From NCBI RefSeq assembly GCF_004363245.1, contig NZ_SNYV01000011.1:992001-1056000 (forward strand): a stretch of 64,000 nt of DNA. Reading direction: 5' to 3'. This stretch comes from Sphingobacterium yanglingense (GTDB lineage Bacteria; Bacteroidota; Bacteroidia; Sphingobacteriales; Sphingobacteriaceae). The position numbers and the translations under genes were made by a program. The notes below the pieces were generated by a model that saw only the letters and a list, made by a program, of their open reading frames with translations, searched no databases and was not told the DNA's origin. This document shows positions 7,779 to 15,806 of the stretch, in pieces. The stretch's first letter is position 1; each line of letters opens with the position of its first letter.

Positions 7779-8675
7779 ATGGCGACATCGACTAATTTTA
7801 AGGGATTTGTACTAGCGATCACAGCAGCTACGCTATGGGGAGTTTCTGGCACATTTGGACAATTTCTATTTGAGCAACGTGCTATCAATGTCGAGTGGCT
7901 TATTTCTGTCCGAATGCTATCTGCAGGTATACTTTTCTTGTTGTTTTCCATCTTAAAAAAGGAGAATATCGGAGCCATATGGAGAGAAAAAAAAGACAGG
8001 CACCAACTATTCGTATTCAGTATCCTCGGAATGCTGGCTGTGCAGTATACGTATTTTGCCGCTGTAAAACAATCTAATGCCGCCACCGCTACCGTTCTAC
8101 AATACCTAGGCCCTATTTTCATTGCTATATATTTTGCAGTAAAAAACAGGCGACTGCCCGCACCAATAGAGTACCTTGCAATATTTCTGGCTGTACTCGG
8201 CACCTTTCTATTGGTTACACACGGTGATCCCAGCACATTGGCCATTTCCAACACTGCCCTTTTCCTAGGCATAGCCTCCGCCCTAGCGCTAGCTTTCTAT
8301 ACGATATATCCACTACGTCTACTCCATAGACATAATTCAGCTTTAGTGATTGGCTGGGCCATGCTCATCGGTGGGCTTATATTATCATTTTTCAAAGCAC
8401 CCTGGGATGTAGAAGGCATCTGGGATACCTACACCTATTCCTACATCGCTTTTATCATTGTTTTAGGAACCCTTATTCCGTTTTATGCGTACCTCACTGC
8501 CGTCAAACAGATTGGCGCCCAAAAATCAAGCTTACTCGCCTCAGCAGAGCCGCTATCGGCAACTATCGTAGCTGTCTTGTGGCTCCAGATCCCTTTCTCG
8601 TTAATCGATTGGATCGGAAGCTTATGTATCGTGTCAACTATATTTTTATTGAGCCTAACAAAGTCCAACAGTTAA
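7779..8675 (+). CDS. EamA/DMT-superfamily transporter
   Basis: An inner-membrane protein of 298 residues with about ten hydrophobic helices in two EamA repeats. The first begins GFVLAITAATLWGVSGTFG and the second ALFLGIASALALAFYTIYPL. Each repeat carries the family's conserved AAT/GAQ-type turns (SNAATATVLQYLGPIF; AQKSSLLASAEPLSA). Relatives of the drug/metabolite transporter superfamily export amino acids or metabolites such as threonine, homoserine or cysteine. The upstream divergent Lrp regulator suggests an amino-acid-linked substrate, which is inference. The start at 7779 is preferred over 7731 because of the promoter box. Confidence 0.9.
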   Translation: MATSTNFKGFVLAITAATLWGVSGTFGQFLFEQRAINVEWLISVRMLSAGILFLLFSILKKENIGAIWREKKDRHQLFVFSILGMLAVQYTYFAAVKQSNAATATVLQYLGPIFIAIYFAVKNRRLPAPIEYLAIFLAVLGTFLLVTHGDPSTLAISNTALFLGIASALALAFYTIYPLRLLHRHNSALVIGWAMLIGGLILSFFKAPWDVEGIWDTYTYSYIAFIIVLGTLIPFYAYLTAVKQIGAQKSSLLASAEPLSATIVAVLWLQIPFSLIDWIGSLCIVSTIFLLSLTKSNS

Positions 8676-8692
8676 CCCTGTTCTTCTGGTAT

Positions 8693-9172
8693 TCATAAAT
8701 CCATCCGCAACATGACCATATCCCGTAGCTGTACACCATTTTCAACGATAGGTTGTTCATAGTTGTGGATGAAGAAGTCTTTCTTTATCCCATATTTAAC
8801 AAAACCATTACGCTCATAGAATCGGATCTGGTCTACACCACAGTCTGCCGTGCCAACAATAAGCTCTTCATAACCTTGCGATCGTGCTATTTGCACGATT
8901 TCCTTGATTAATAAAGTACCTATTCCCTTCCCTTGCAGTTCACTACATACAGCAATATTCTTTATTTCGAGTATGCTCTCATCTATCTGATACAAGCAAA
9001 ATACGGCGAGTTCATCCATGCCATCCCTTAGCACGTATACATTACTATCAAAAACATACTTATCTATCGCATAGCGGGTCTCATCAGCTAGCAATAATAA
9101 CGAATAAGGAAGTTGAGAATTAGCCTCCACAAGTTCCAAATAGTAGGCAGGATTTAAAGATTCAATATACAT
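8693..9172 (-). CDS. GNAT-family N-acetyltransferase
   Basis: A 159-residue acetyl-CoA-dependent acetyltransferase. The core strand LEIKNIAVCSELQGKGIGTLLIKE holds the pyrophosphate-binding turn QGKGIG at 80-85, followed by ELIVGTADCGVDQIRFYERNGF, the usual helix-4 and FYE/D signature. The substrate is unknown. The gene is convergent with the EamA gene, 17 bases apart, and has an exact TAnnTTTG box 27 bases upstream of the ATG. Confidence 0.9.
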   Translation of the reverse strand: MYIESLNPAYYLELVEANSQLPYSLLLLADETRYAIDKYVFDSNVYVLRDGMDELAVFCLYQIDESILEIKNIAVCSELQGKGIGTLLIKEIVQIARSQGYEELIVGTADCGVDQIRFYERNGFVKYGIKKDFFIHNYEQPIVENGVQLRDMVMLRMDL

Positions 9173-9198
9173 CGGACCACTTTAACTCAGTTAAACAC

Positions 9199-9206
9199 CA
9201 AACTTA
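9199..9206 (-). promoter_or_regulatory. -7 element for the GNAT gene
   Basis: Minus strand TAAGTTTG, exact TAnnTTTG, 26 bases from the start codon at 9172. Confidence 0.4.
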
Positions 9207-9281
9207 CATAAATCAGTTCTAAATAAAACATAATTGCATTAAACTTCCCTTCAATCCTTCCTTTTTATAAAATTCTTTCCG

Positions 9282-9289
9282 TAGATTTG
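9282..9289 (+). promoter_or_regulatory. -7 element of the predicted copper operon
   Basis: Plus strand TAGATTTG, exact TAnnTTTG, with TTTTTA about 20 bases upstream as a weak -33. Transcription would begin near 9295, about 30 bases before the first gene of the cluster. Confidence 0.5.
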
Positions 9290-9324
9290 GGGCACATTAG
9301 CAAGCACAAAAGCTAAATACTATT

Positions 9325-9693
9325 TTGAGACTTTTTTGTACATACATTCTACTAGCTGCGCTGACACTGCAATCTTTCTATCGCAGTATCATGGCTATGG
9401 AATATCAGATACACCTACCGGAGTACCTGGCCAAATGTATTAACAAAGACCGTCCTCAATTGCATTGTAATGGCCAATGTGTACTCATGAAAAAAATAAG
9501 AGAGAAAGAAAAACAAGAAACCAAAAAGAATCTTGTCGTGTATGAATACAGTGCACTTTACGTACACAAAGACTACACGGTTTTTCAATCTCAGCCCCAA
9601 GCTGAGGAACATCCACAAAACGCCTTCTCACCTTATTTGACTAACTACGCTTTTACATACCGTACTTCGGTATTCCGTCCTCCGATTGCTTAA
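9325..9693 (+). CDS. small secreted or membrane-tethered Cys/His protein of the copper cluster
   Basis: A 122-residue protein of no named family. Residues 1-24 form a hydrophobic leader or anchor (FCTYILLAALTLQSF). Then comes a compact metal-ligand-like motif, C38-x9-C48-x3-C52 with His47 (LHCNGQCVLMKK), and a highly charged K/E stretch. The C-terminal 40 residues are aromatic (NYAFTYRTSVFRPP). Proteins with this Cys pattern recur in Bacteroidota next to metal-type TonB receptors (my recollection). It is the first gene behind a -7 element and precedes the copper receptor cluster by 227 bases. I infer periplasmic metal handling, perhaps sensing or delivery; no activity is established. Confidence 0.7.
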   Translation: MRLFCTYILLAALTLQSFYRSIMAMEYQIHLPEYLAKCINKDRPQLHCNGQCVLMKKIREKEKQETKKNLVVYEYSALYVHKDYTVFQSQPQAEEHPQNAFSPYLTNYAFTYRTSVFRPPIA

Positions 9694-9920
9694 TCGAACC
9701 TTTCTTTCCAGGTAATACTGTTTTCATGTAGGCCATGCTGGCATTACGCGACCATGTACTTATGTTGCTCTTGCAACAGGTACCTGACCTGTGTTAAAAC
9801 AACAGCAAGCCTCACATTGTAGCCGTATATATACCTGATTCCAAAATTATCTATTAAAGCTTCCGTATCCGTTGAATGGCACCTCTATAACGGTCTGTAC
9901 AACAATCCGGAAAGAAAAAA

Positions 9921-10835
9921 ATGATTAAAAATATTCTAATGGAAAAAATTATACTTTTTCTAACAGTGCTTTGCTATGCCCTTACCTCATGTACTAAAGA
10001 GAAAACAGACTATGAGGCAGAGATAAACACCATCATTCCCGAACGGACTCAATTCGAGGAGGTCGCCACCATTCAAAACGGCCCCTACACCCTTCGTATC
10101 GAGGCATTGGGAGGTAAACTATACAAAGGTTACAACGAGGTTCGTCTCAAGATTAGCAGTCAGGGACAACCTCGAGTATCCGAAGCGACACTCCTTCCGA
10201 TCCAAACCGGCCTAGACGAGCAAACAGCCACCTGCCCACATCTTCATCAGCTCACGTACAAAGCCGACAACGACTACTTCGAAGGCTATATCGTATTTAC
10301 AGACGAAAGCAGCGAAATGGCACGCTGGGACCTCCAATTTGGCTTTATAGCAAACAAGCAACAACACAACAGCATACAGCACGTAACGGTACAGAAACAA
10401 AGCAACAAAAACCTGAATATGATCAGCTTTATAGGTAGCGATGGAGAGCAGTATATTATTGCACTCGTAGCACCACAGAAGCCCAAAGTAGCCGAGAATG
10501 ACCTTGTTGCAGGCATATACAAACTTAATAAACCCACTACTGGTTCCACACTGGCTTTCTACAGCCAAGCAGAGGGCTACACCCTAGAATTAGACCCCAG
10601 AATGCCAGAACCATCCATGGGCAATCACTCTTCTCCTAATAATAAAGACCTACTGCCAGGCGCAGACGGACTATACCACGGTGTGGTCAATTATACCATG
10701 ACCGGCAATTGGACCTTAAACTTCATTCTCCTTAACCAGCAGGGGCGCATCATCAAAGGTACCGTAGTGCCCGACGATTTTACTCCAGGCGTAGCAGGTG
10801 TAAAAAGCGAACTACATATTGACATCTTATTCTAA
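9921..10835 (+). CDS. YtkA-like lipoprotein, putative periplasmic copper binder
   Basis: A lipoprotein with lipobox LTSC (Cys24 if translation starts at 9921, Cys18 from the alternative ATG at 9939). The 280-residue mature part looks like two YtkA/FixH-type beta-sandwich repeats: one with CPHLHQ then YFEGYIVFTDESSEMARWDLQF, and one with MPEPSMGNHSSPNN then GLYHGVVNYTMTGNWTLNF. The second pattern, a Met/His-rich strand followed by G-Y-x-G-x-V-x-F-x-M-x-G-x-W, is typical of YtkA domains. The Met/His/Cys clusters could bind Cu(I). The stop codon lies four bases before the TonB receptor ATG, so the two are translationally linked. It probably sits on the periplasmic side or exposed on the outer membrane. 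Confidence 0.75.
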   Translation: MIKNILMEKIILFLTVLCYALTSCTKEKTDYEAEINTIIPERTQFEEVATIQNGPYTLRIEALGGKLYKGYNEVRLKISSQGQPRVSEATLLPIQTGLDEQTATCPHLHQLTYKADNDYFEGYIVFTDESSEMARWDLQFGFIANKQQHNSIQHVTVQKQSNKNLNMISFIGSDGEQYIIALVAPQKPKVAENDLVAGIYKLNKPTTGSTLAFYSQAEGYTLELDPRMPEPSMGNHSSPNNKDLLPGADGLYHGVVNYTMTGNWTLNFILLNQQGRIIKGTVVPDDFTPGVAGVKSELHIDILF

Positions 10836-10839
10836 AACT

Positions 10840-12828
10840 ATGAAGTGGATATATATTGTTATAACCGTCTTATTAAGCATACCCAACCTCTATGCTCAAA
10901 GTACAATTGTACAAAAAGACACAACCAAAGTATTGCAAGAAGTCAACGTAAGTGCAAAGGGCAAGAAGAAGATAAAAACAGATACGAAGCTTGCCGTTTC
11001 CGTAGACGAATTTCTCGCGTCTTCACAAAGCATCAGCTTTATCAAACGGGGTGCTTACGCCTGGGAACCTATGCTCAATAACATGAGCTCTGAGCGCTCC
11101 TCTGTCACGATAGACGGCATGCACGTATTCGGAGCCTGTACCGACAAAATGGACCCGATCACCTCCTATGTAGAGACCAATAATTTATCAACCGTAGCAA
11201 TCAAATCTGGGCAAGAAGGCAATCTACATGGAGCTACTGTAGCAGGAAGCATCGACCTGCAACGCAAGAACACCGCATTCGGCCTTGACAAAAAGATGAG
11301 TGGCAACTATCAAACTGGGTTCGAGTTCAACAACAAACAATACTTCAACCTCGCCGACCTCTCCTATTCCGGGCAGAAGTTTGCTGCCGATGGTAGCATC
11401 TCCTTTCGTAATGCTAAAAACTATTATGACGGTAATAATAAAGAAGTAAAGCATTCTCAGTTCAACAAATTCAACAGCTCCTTAGGTTTAGCTTTTAAAA
11501 CAGGAGAGCGTTCTGCATTGCGTGTCGATGCTATTTATGACAAGGCTAAGGACGTAGGCTTTCCCGCTCTACCTATGGATTTGTGGCTATCACGCGCACT
11601 GATTACCTCGGCATCTTACAAACAGCTTTTTGAAGAAAGCCTAGTGCAGTTCTGGGATACCAAAATCTACTATAATGCCATCGAGCACTATATGGATGAT
11701 ACAACACGCCCTGAAAATCTAGTGCATATGGATATGCCCGGTTGGAGCACCACTTATGGTCTATTATCAAAAATAGCGCTTCAACGAGGAGATTATAGCT
11801 CCGAAATACAGCTCAATGCCTACGACAACCTCTCTATTGCCGAAATGCGTATGTATCCGCAGGATCGTAGCAACAGAACCATGTTTGCCTACAGCTGGCC
11901 ATGGGTTACCACCCGTTTTGCTGGCCTTTCCAATAATAACTCATGGAATCTTTCAGCACGCAGCCATATCATAGTCGGAGGTTCTCTCGGTGTCAATTAC
12001 AACTACTCCAAGTATGTCGAGTTCAACTGGATATTCCACCCGGGCGCTCCACAAGAAAAAACAAGACTATTACCGGGGCTACATGGCAGTTACCACATGA
12101 GTATAGACCGTTTCGATTTCAGCGCTGGTGTAGGTTACGGTCATCGGGCACCTTCCATATCCGAAGCATACGGTTATTACATCTATAATAGCTTTGACCG
12201 CTACGATTACATCGGAAATCCAAACCTTAAGAATGAAGTATCGTACGAAACCAACGCCAGCATAGGTTACAAAACAGATCGCTTGGGTATACAGGCCAAA
12301 GTGAACTACTTCTATATTCAGGGTTATATCGTAGGCAAGATACTAAGCATGGGTAGCCCCATGAACTACCAGTCCGTGGGCGTCAAGGGATATACAGCGC
12401 TAGATCATGCCAATATCTTCAACCTGGCCTTGAGCGGCCACTACGATATCCTTCCCACTCTTCACTGGAAAGGCTCCCTCACCTACGCTCGTGCTACTGA
12501 TGGCCGCGGAGGCAACCTACCTTTTATCCGCCCATTGAGCTACCAATCTAGTTTACAATATCAACACAAACAATTTGGTATACAAACCTCTATAAACGGA
12601 GATGCCATACAACGTGATTATAGCCCGGAGTACGGTGAAGATAAAACACCGGCCTACCAGATCTGGAATCTATCGGCAGACTACAGCCTACCGATACGCA
12701 AAGTCAACCTGACCTTGCAGGCCGGAGCAGAGAATATATTGAACGCTTACTACAGCACCTACGCCGATTGGGGCAACATCCCAAGAATGGGTAGAAACAT
12801 ATTTACATCCTTAAAATGCAATTTTTAA
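10840..12828 (+). CDS. TonB-dependent outer-membrane receptor, OprC/NosA-like (copper)
   Basis: A 662-residue TonB-dependent receptor with signal peptide (cleavage after about residue 19), a TonB box region (VLQEVNVSA), plug domain and 22-strand barrel ending in an aromatic (LKCNF). It lacks the SusC carboxypeptidase-like extension. The plug holds GACTDKMDPITSYVE, where C100-x3-M104 matches the Cys/Met copper-binding motif of OprC/NosA copper receptors. A second loop holds HMDM at 296-299, near where those receptors have their second Met/His pair. These are family facts from memory. I place the start at 10840; the frame is open seven codons upstream but would overlap the lipoprotein gene. Together with MbnP/MbnH neighbours it points to copper uptake rather than siderophore uptake. 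Confidence 0.88.
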   Translation: MKWIYIVITVLLSIPNLYAQSTIVQKDTTKVLQEVNVSAKGKKKIKTDTKLAVSVDEFLASSQSISFIKRGAYAWEPMLNNMSSERSSVTIDGMHVFGACTDKMDPITSYVETNNLSTVAIKSGQEGNLHGATVAGSIDLQRKNTAFGLDKKMSGNYQTGFEFNNKQYFNLADLSYSGQKFAADGSISFRNAKNYYDGNNKEVKHSQFNKFNSSLGLAFKTGERSALRVDAIYDKAKDVGFPALPMDLWLSRALITSASYKQLFEESLVQFWDTKIYYNAIEHYMDDTTRPENLVHMDMPGWSTTYGLLSKIALQRGDYSSEIQLNAYDNLSIAEMRMYPQDRSNRTMFAYSWPWVTTRFAGLSNNNSWNLSARSHIIVGGSLGVNYNYSKYVEFNWIFHPGAPQEKTRLLPGLHGSYHMSIDRFDFSAGVGYGHRAPSISEAYGYYIYNSFDRYDYIGNPNLKNEVSYETNASIGYKTDRLGIQAKVNYFYIQGYIVGKILSMGSPMNYQSVGVKGYTALDHANIFNLALSGHYDILPTLHWKGSLTYARATDGRGGNLPFIRPLSYQSSLQYQHKQFGIQTSINGDAIQRDYSPEYGEDKTPAYQIWNLSADYSLPIRKVNLTLQAGAENILNAYYSTYADWGNIPRMGRNIFTSLKCNF

Positions 12829-12851
12829 AAACAAACTAAAATAAATAACAA

Positions 12852-13721
12852 ATGAAAAACTTAACAAACATCCTATTCGCATCGGCACTAGCTGTAGCAT
12901 TGACTTCTTGTGAAAAAAGCGAACCAGCTGCAAACAATGTAACCTTGCATTTCAACAACACCTTCAAGGACAAAACCATTGTTCTTGGCGACGCCAATTC
13001 TACTCAGGCTACGATCAATACATCAGCTAATGGACAGACACATCAGTTCTCCGAACTAAAGTATGTCATTAGCAATATTCGTTTAGTAAAAACAGATGGA
13101 CAAGAGGTTCCCTACAACATCAATGATCTAGACAAAGGTGCTACTGTCATCGATCATTCTAAGGCAGCTACCCTAGATTATGTATTATCCAATATACCTA
13201 CGGGAGACTACAAGCAGTTGAAATTTGGGCTAGGTATCAAACAAGAGATAAATACACTAGATGAAGTTCGATTTCCTAAATTTTATGCCACAGCGAGCGC
13301 CAATGACACCAAAATGATGTGGGAATGGGGCACTGGCTACCGATTCACCAAGATTGAAGGATTTTATGGTTCAGATAAGAAGCCTCTTTCTATCCATACC
13401 GGCAGTACCCTCGACGGGAAAAGAGAAGATCCTTCAACCTATATACCAGGTGTAAATGCCTATAGAGATATTACACTTTCTCTTTCCGAAACAGCTGTAG
13501 TGGGCAAAGGGTCACCTATGATCACTATCAAAGCAGACTTTGACAAATTGCTGAGCGGAAAGACGAACACAATCACCTTAACTTCTGGTCGCGGACCTAA
13601 TGACAATGCAACCCCCAACATCCATACTGCGGATCAAATGGTCAAATTTGTTGATAATCTAGGTGGCAATAGTAAGAATGACAACTCGGGTATGTTCTCC
13701 GTCGTCAGTGTAAAAAACTAA
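12852..13721 (+). CDS. MbnP-like copper-binding lipoprotein
   Basis: A 289-residue lipoprotein (Cys20 in LTSC). The mature domain matches the MbnP family: LHFNNTF, then TINTSANGQTHQFSELKYVISNIRLV, then TGDYKQLKFGLGI, then MMWEWGTGYRFTKIEG. In the characterised MbnP, a periplasmic beta-sandwich, a tryptophan is oxidised to kynurenine by its di-haem partner MbnH, and this creates a Cu(I) site. Candidate residues here are Trp157 and Trp159, with His64, His102 and His182 as possible ligands. The next gene is an MbnH-like di-haem protein, as in methanobactin operons, but no methanobactin precursor is visible. Gap to the TonB receptor is 23 bases, so one operon. Confidence 0.85.
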   Translation: MKNLTNILFASALAVALTSCEKSEPAANNVTLHFNNTFKDKTIVLGDANSTQATINTSANGQTHQFSELKYVISNIRLVKTDGQEVPYNINDLDKGATVIDHSKAATLDYVLSNIPTGDYKQLKFGLGIKQEINTLDEVRFPKFYATASANDTKMMWEWGTGYRFTKIEGFYGSDKKPLSIHTGSTLDGKREDPSTYIPGVNAYRDITLSLSETAVVGKGSPMITIKADFDKLLSGKTNTITLTSGRGPNDNATPNIHTADQMVKFVDNLGGNSKNDNSGMFSVVSVKN

Positions 13722-13785
13722 ATCACACAAATACCTCGGGTCGCCTATAGTACCTGTAGCGCGGCCCAATTTTATGCTTTAGCTT

Positions 13786-14817
13786 ATGAAACCAACGATC
13801 AGCATTCTCTTTCTATCCTTGATTGTATTTGCATTGGCCTGTAGCCGCGAAGACGCAGAAGAGAACCTCAACATCGATAATCCCGAAATACAGCTCGCTA
13901 TCCCTCTGGACTTCCCTTCATTGAACGAGGCGGTACACCGCAATCCACCTACCCTATACGGCGTCGAACTAGGCAAAAAGCTATTTCACGAAAAAAAGCT
14001 AAGCGGTAACAACACCATTTCCTGTGCCAGCTGCCATCAGCAGGCAAATGCCTTTGCCGACAGTCATCCACAAGCCATAGGTATTTATGGCCGTGTAGGT
14101 CTACGCAACACCCCACCCCTACAGAACCTCGCTTTTATAAAACACTACAATTGGGATGGCAACAAGCGTGAATTAGAGAAGCAACCCTTGGTACCCATCA
14201 TTACCCACGAAGAGATGAATTCATCTATATTAGAGGCCATAGGAAAAATCAGCAAAGACCAAGCCTACCAGATACTATTCCGCCAAGCCTTTGGTGATAG
14301 TGAAATCACCCCCGATAGAATATATAAAAGTATCGCCCAATACGAATACACGCTACTATCGATCAATAGCAAATACGACAAGATAAAGCGCAACGAAGGC
14401 CTGCAATTTAGCGTCATTGAAGCGCGCGGTTATCAGCTATTCAAAAGCAAATGTGCCAGCTGCCACAGCGGCGAGCTCTTTACCGATCAAAGCTTTAGAA
14501 ATATAGGATTCCCTCTAAATCCCAGCACGGAAGAAGCAGGGCGAGGACGGGTAACTGGTATTCCTGCAGACTATATGAGCTTTCGCGTACCTTCACTACG
14601 CAATATTGCATACACAGCACCTTATGGCAGCTTTGGTCAGTTCAAGACACTCCAAGCTGTATTAGATTATATGGCCGAAGACGTATTAGAGGCAGATAAT
14701 CTAGATCCCATATTAAAAGCCAACGGTAATAGAATACCTATGACAGCGCAAGAGAAATCCGACATCATCGCCTTCCTACATACGTTGAGCGACGAGTCCT
14801 TTATAACGCCTCAGTAG
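13786..14817 (+). CDS. MbnH-like di-haem cytochrome c peroxidase-family lipoprotein
   Basis: A 343-residue protein of the bacterial cytochrome c peroxidase/MauG superfamily. It carries a lipobox (ALAC, Cys19) and two haem c motifs: C80-A-S-C83-H84 and C223-A-S-C226-H227. The family core is visible in LGKKLFHEKKLSGNNTISCASCH, GRVGLRNTPPLQN and FRVPSLRNIAYTAPYGSFG. In MbnH, such a protein oxidises a tryptophan of MbnP rather than detoxifying peroxide. Position directly after the MbnP-like gene (64 bases) supports the same role. A conventional peroxidase role remains possible. It is tethered to a membrane facing the periplasm and needs cytochrome c maturation. Confidence 0.85.
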   Translation: MKPTISILFLSLIVFALACSREDAEENLNIDNPEIQLAIPLDFPSLNEAVHRNPPTLYGVELGKKLFHEKKLSGNNTISCASCHQQANAFADSHPQAIGIYGRVGLRNTPPLQNLAFIKHYNWDGNKRELEKQPLVPIITHEEMNSSILEAIGKISKDQAYQILFRQAFGDSEITPDRIYKSIAQYEYTLLSINSKYDKIKRNEGLQFSVIEARGYQLFKSKCASCHSGELFTDQSFRNIGFPLNPSTEEAGRGRVTGIPADYMSFRVPSLRNIAYTAPYGSFGQFKTLQAVLDYMAEDVLEADNLDPILKANGNRIPMTAQEKSDIIAFLHTLSDESFITPQ

Positions 14818-14924
14818 CCTATTCTACTTTTTTAGAACACAACTTCACTTTATTGCTCAATAAGATGTAAATTGTGCTGCTGTTATCGCCATTTGGGGTG
14901 ATAATAAGAACATAAAAGGGTAAA

Positions 14925-15725
14925 ATGAGCACAGAACACAATTATCTGGCGGTGAACCGCCAGTCTTGGAACAACAGAACCGAGACACACCTAAAATCCG
15001 ATTTCTACGATATGGAGGGCTTCTTGAAAGGAAACACCTCATTGAATAGCATCGAGCTAGACTTATTGGGTGACCTAAACGGAAAATCCATCCTGCACTT
15101 ACAATGTCATTTTGGACAGGATAGCATCTCACTGAGCCGGCTGGGCGCAATGGTAACGGGGGTAGATCTATCCGACAAAGCCATAGACAGCGCACGCCAA
15201 ATAGCACAGCAGACTAATGCCGATGCCAAATTTGTCTGTTGCGATATCTATGACCTTCCGAATCATCTAGATGAAACATTCGACATCGTATATACCAGTT
15301 ATGGTACCATAGGCTGGCTCCCCGACCTAGACAAATGGGCCAAAGTCATTTCTAAATTCCTAAAGCCGGGAGGTAAATTCATCTTCGTCGAATTTCATCC
15401 TGTCATATGGATGTTTGATGACAACTTTGATAAAATTGGTTACCGATATTTCAACTCTGGACCTATTATCGAGTCAGAGGAAGGCACATATGCCGACAAG
15501 GAAGCCAATATCAGCCAGGACTACGTCTGCTGGAACCACGGACTGGGCGAAGTACTGAACAGCCTGATCAACAATGGTCTCGAATTAAAATCATTTAATG
15601 AATTTGATTACTCTCCTTACGATTGTTTCAACAAGACCATTGAGTTTGAGCCCAAGAAATACAGGATAACCCATCTGGACGACAAAATCCCAATGGTATA
15701 TGCCTTGGTAGCCGAGAAAAAATAA
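14925..15725 (+). CDS. class I SAM-dependent methyltransferase
   Basis: A 266-residue soluble methyltransferase. The cofactor-binding core reads ILHLQCHFGQDSISLSRLG (56-73), then VTGVDLSDKAI with the acidic ribose-binding Asp81, then FVCCDIYDL and FDIVYTSYGTIGWL. LKPGGKFIFVEFHPV is motif post-II. The C-terminal part carries a small substrate-binding cap (YFNSGPIIESEEGTY). Relatives are annotated only as class I methyltransferases of small molecules; the substrate is unknown. It follows the MbnH-like gene by 107 bases on the same strand, possibly by chance. A bidirectional terminator follows. Confidence 0.88.
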   Translation: MSTEHNYLAVNRQSWNNRTETHLKSDFYDMEGFLKGNTSLNSIELDLLGDLNGKSILHLQCHFGQDSISLSRLGAMVTGVDLSDKAIDSARQIAQQTNADAKFVCCDIYDLPNHLDETFDIVYTSYGTIGWLPDLDKWAKVISKFLKPGGKFIFVEFHPVIWMFDDNFDKIGYRYFNSGPIIESEEGTYADKEANISQDYVCWNHGLGEVLNSLINNGLELKSFNEFDYSPYDCFNKTIEFEPKKYRITHLDDKIPMVYALVAEKK

Positions 15726-15745
15726 CCCGATCATTAGGGGGATAT

Positions 15746-15787
15746 AAAAAGAGAGGGCTTTCGATATACCAAAAGCCCTCTCTTTTT
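15746..15787 (+). terminator. bidirectional terminator between convergent genes
   Basis: A 16-bp perfect stem (15746-15761 with 15772-15787), A-rich on the left and T-rich on the right, sits between the plus-strand methyltransferase and the minus-strand exporter, so it can end both transcripts. Confidence 0.85.
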
Positions 15788-15806
15788 GTATATTACAATA
15801 CTTTTG

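Noticed and set aside
7775..8272. 165-residue minus-strand frame inside the EamA gene.
   Set aside because: Antisense to a clear transporter; Cys/Arg-rich shadow.
9777..9786. 10-bp palindrome CAGGTACCTG in the gap before the YtkA-like gene.
   Set aside because: Short, single copy, no pattern linking it to a known copper regulator; may be chance.
10212..10568. 118-residue minus-strand frame in the YtkA-like gene.
   Set aside because: Antisense to a lipoprotein in an operon; no start signal.
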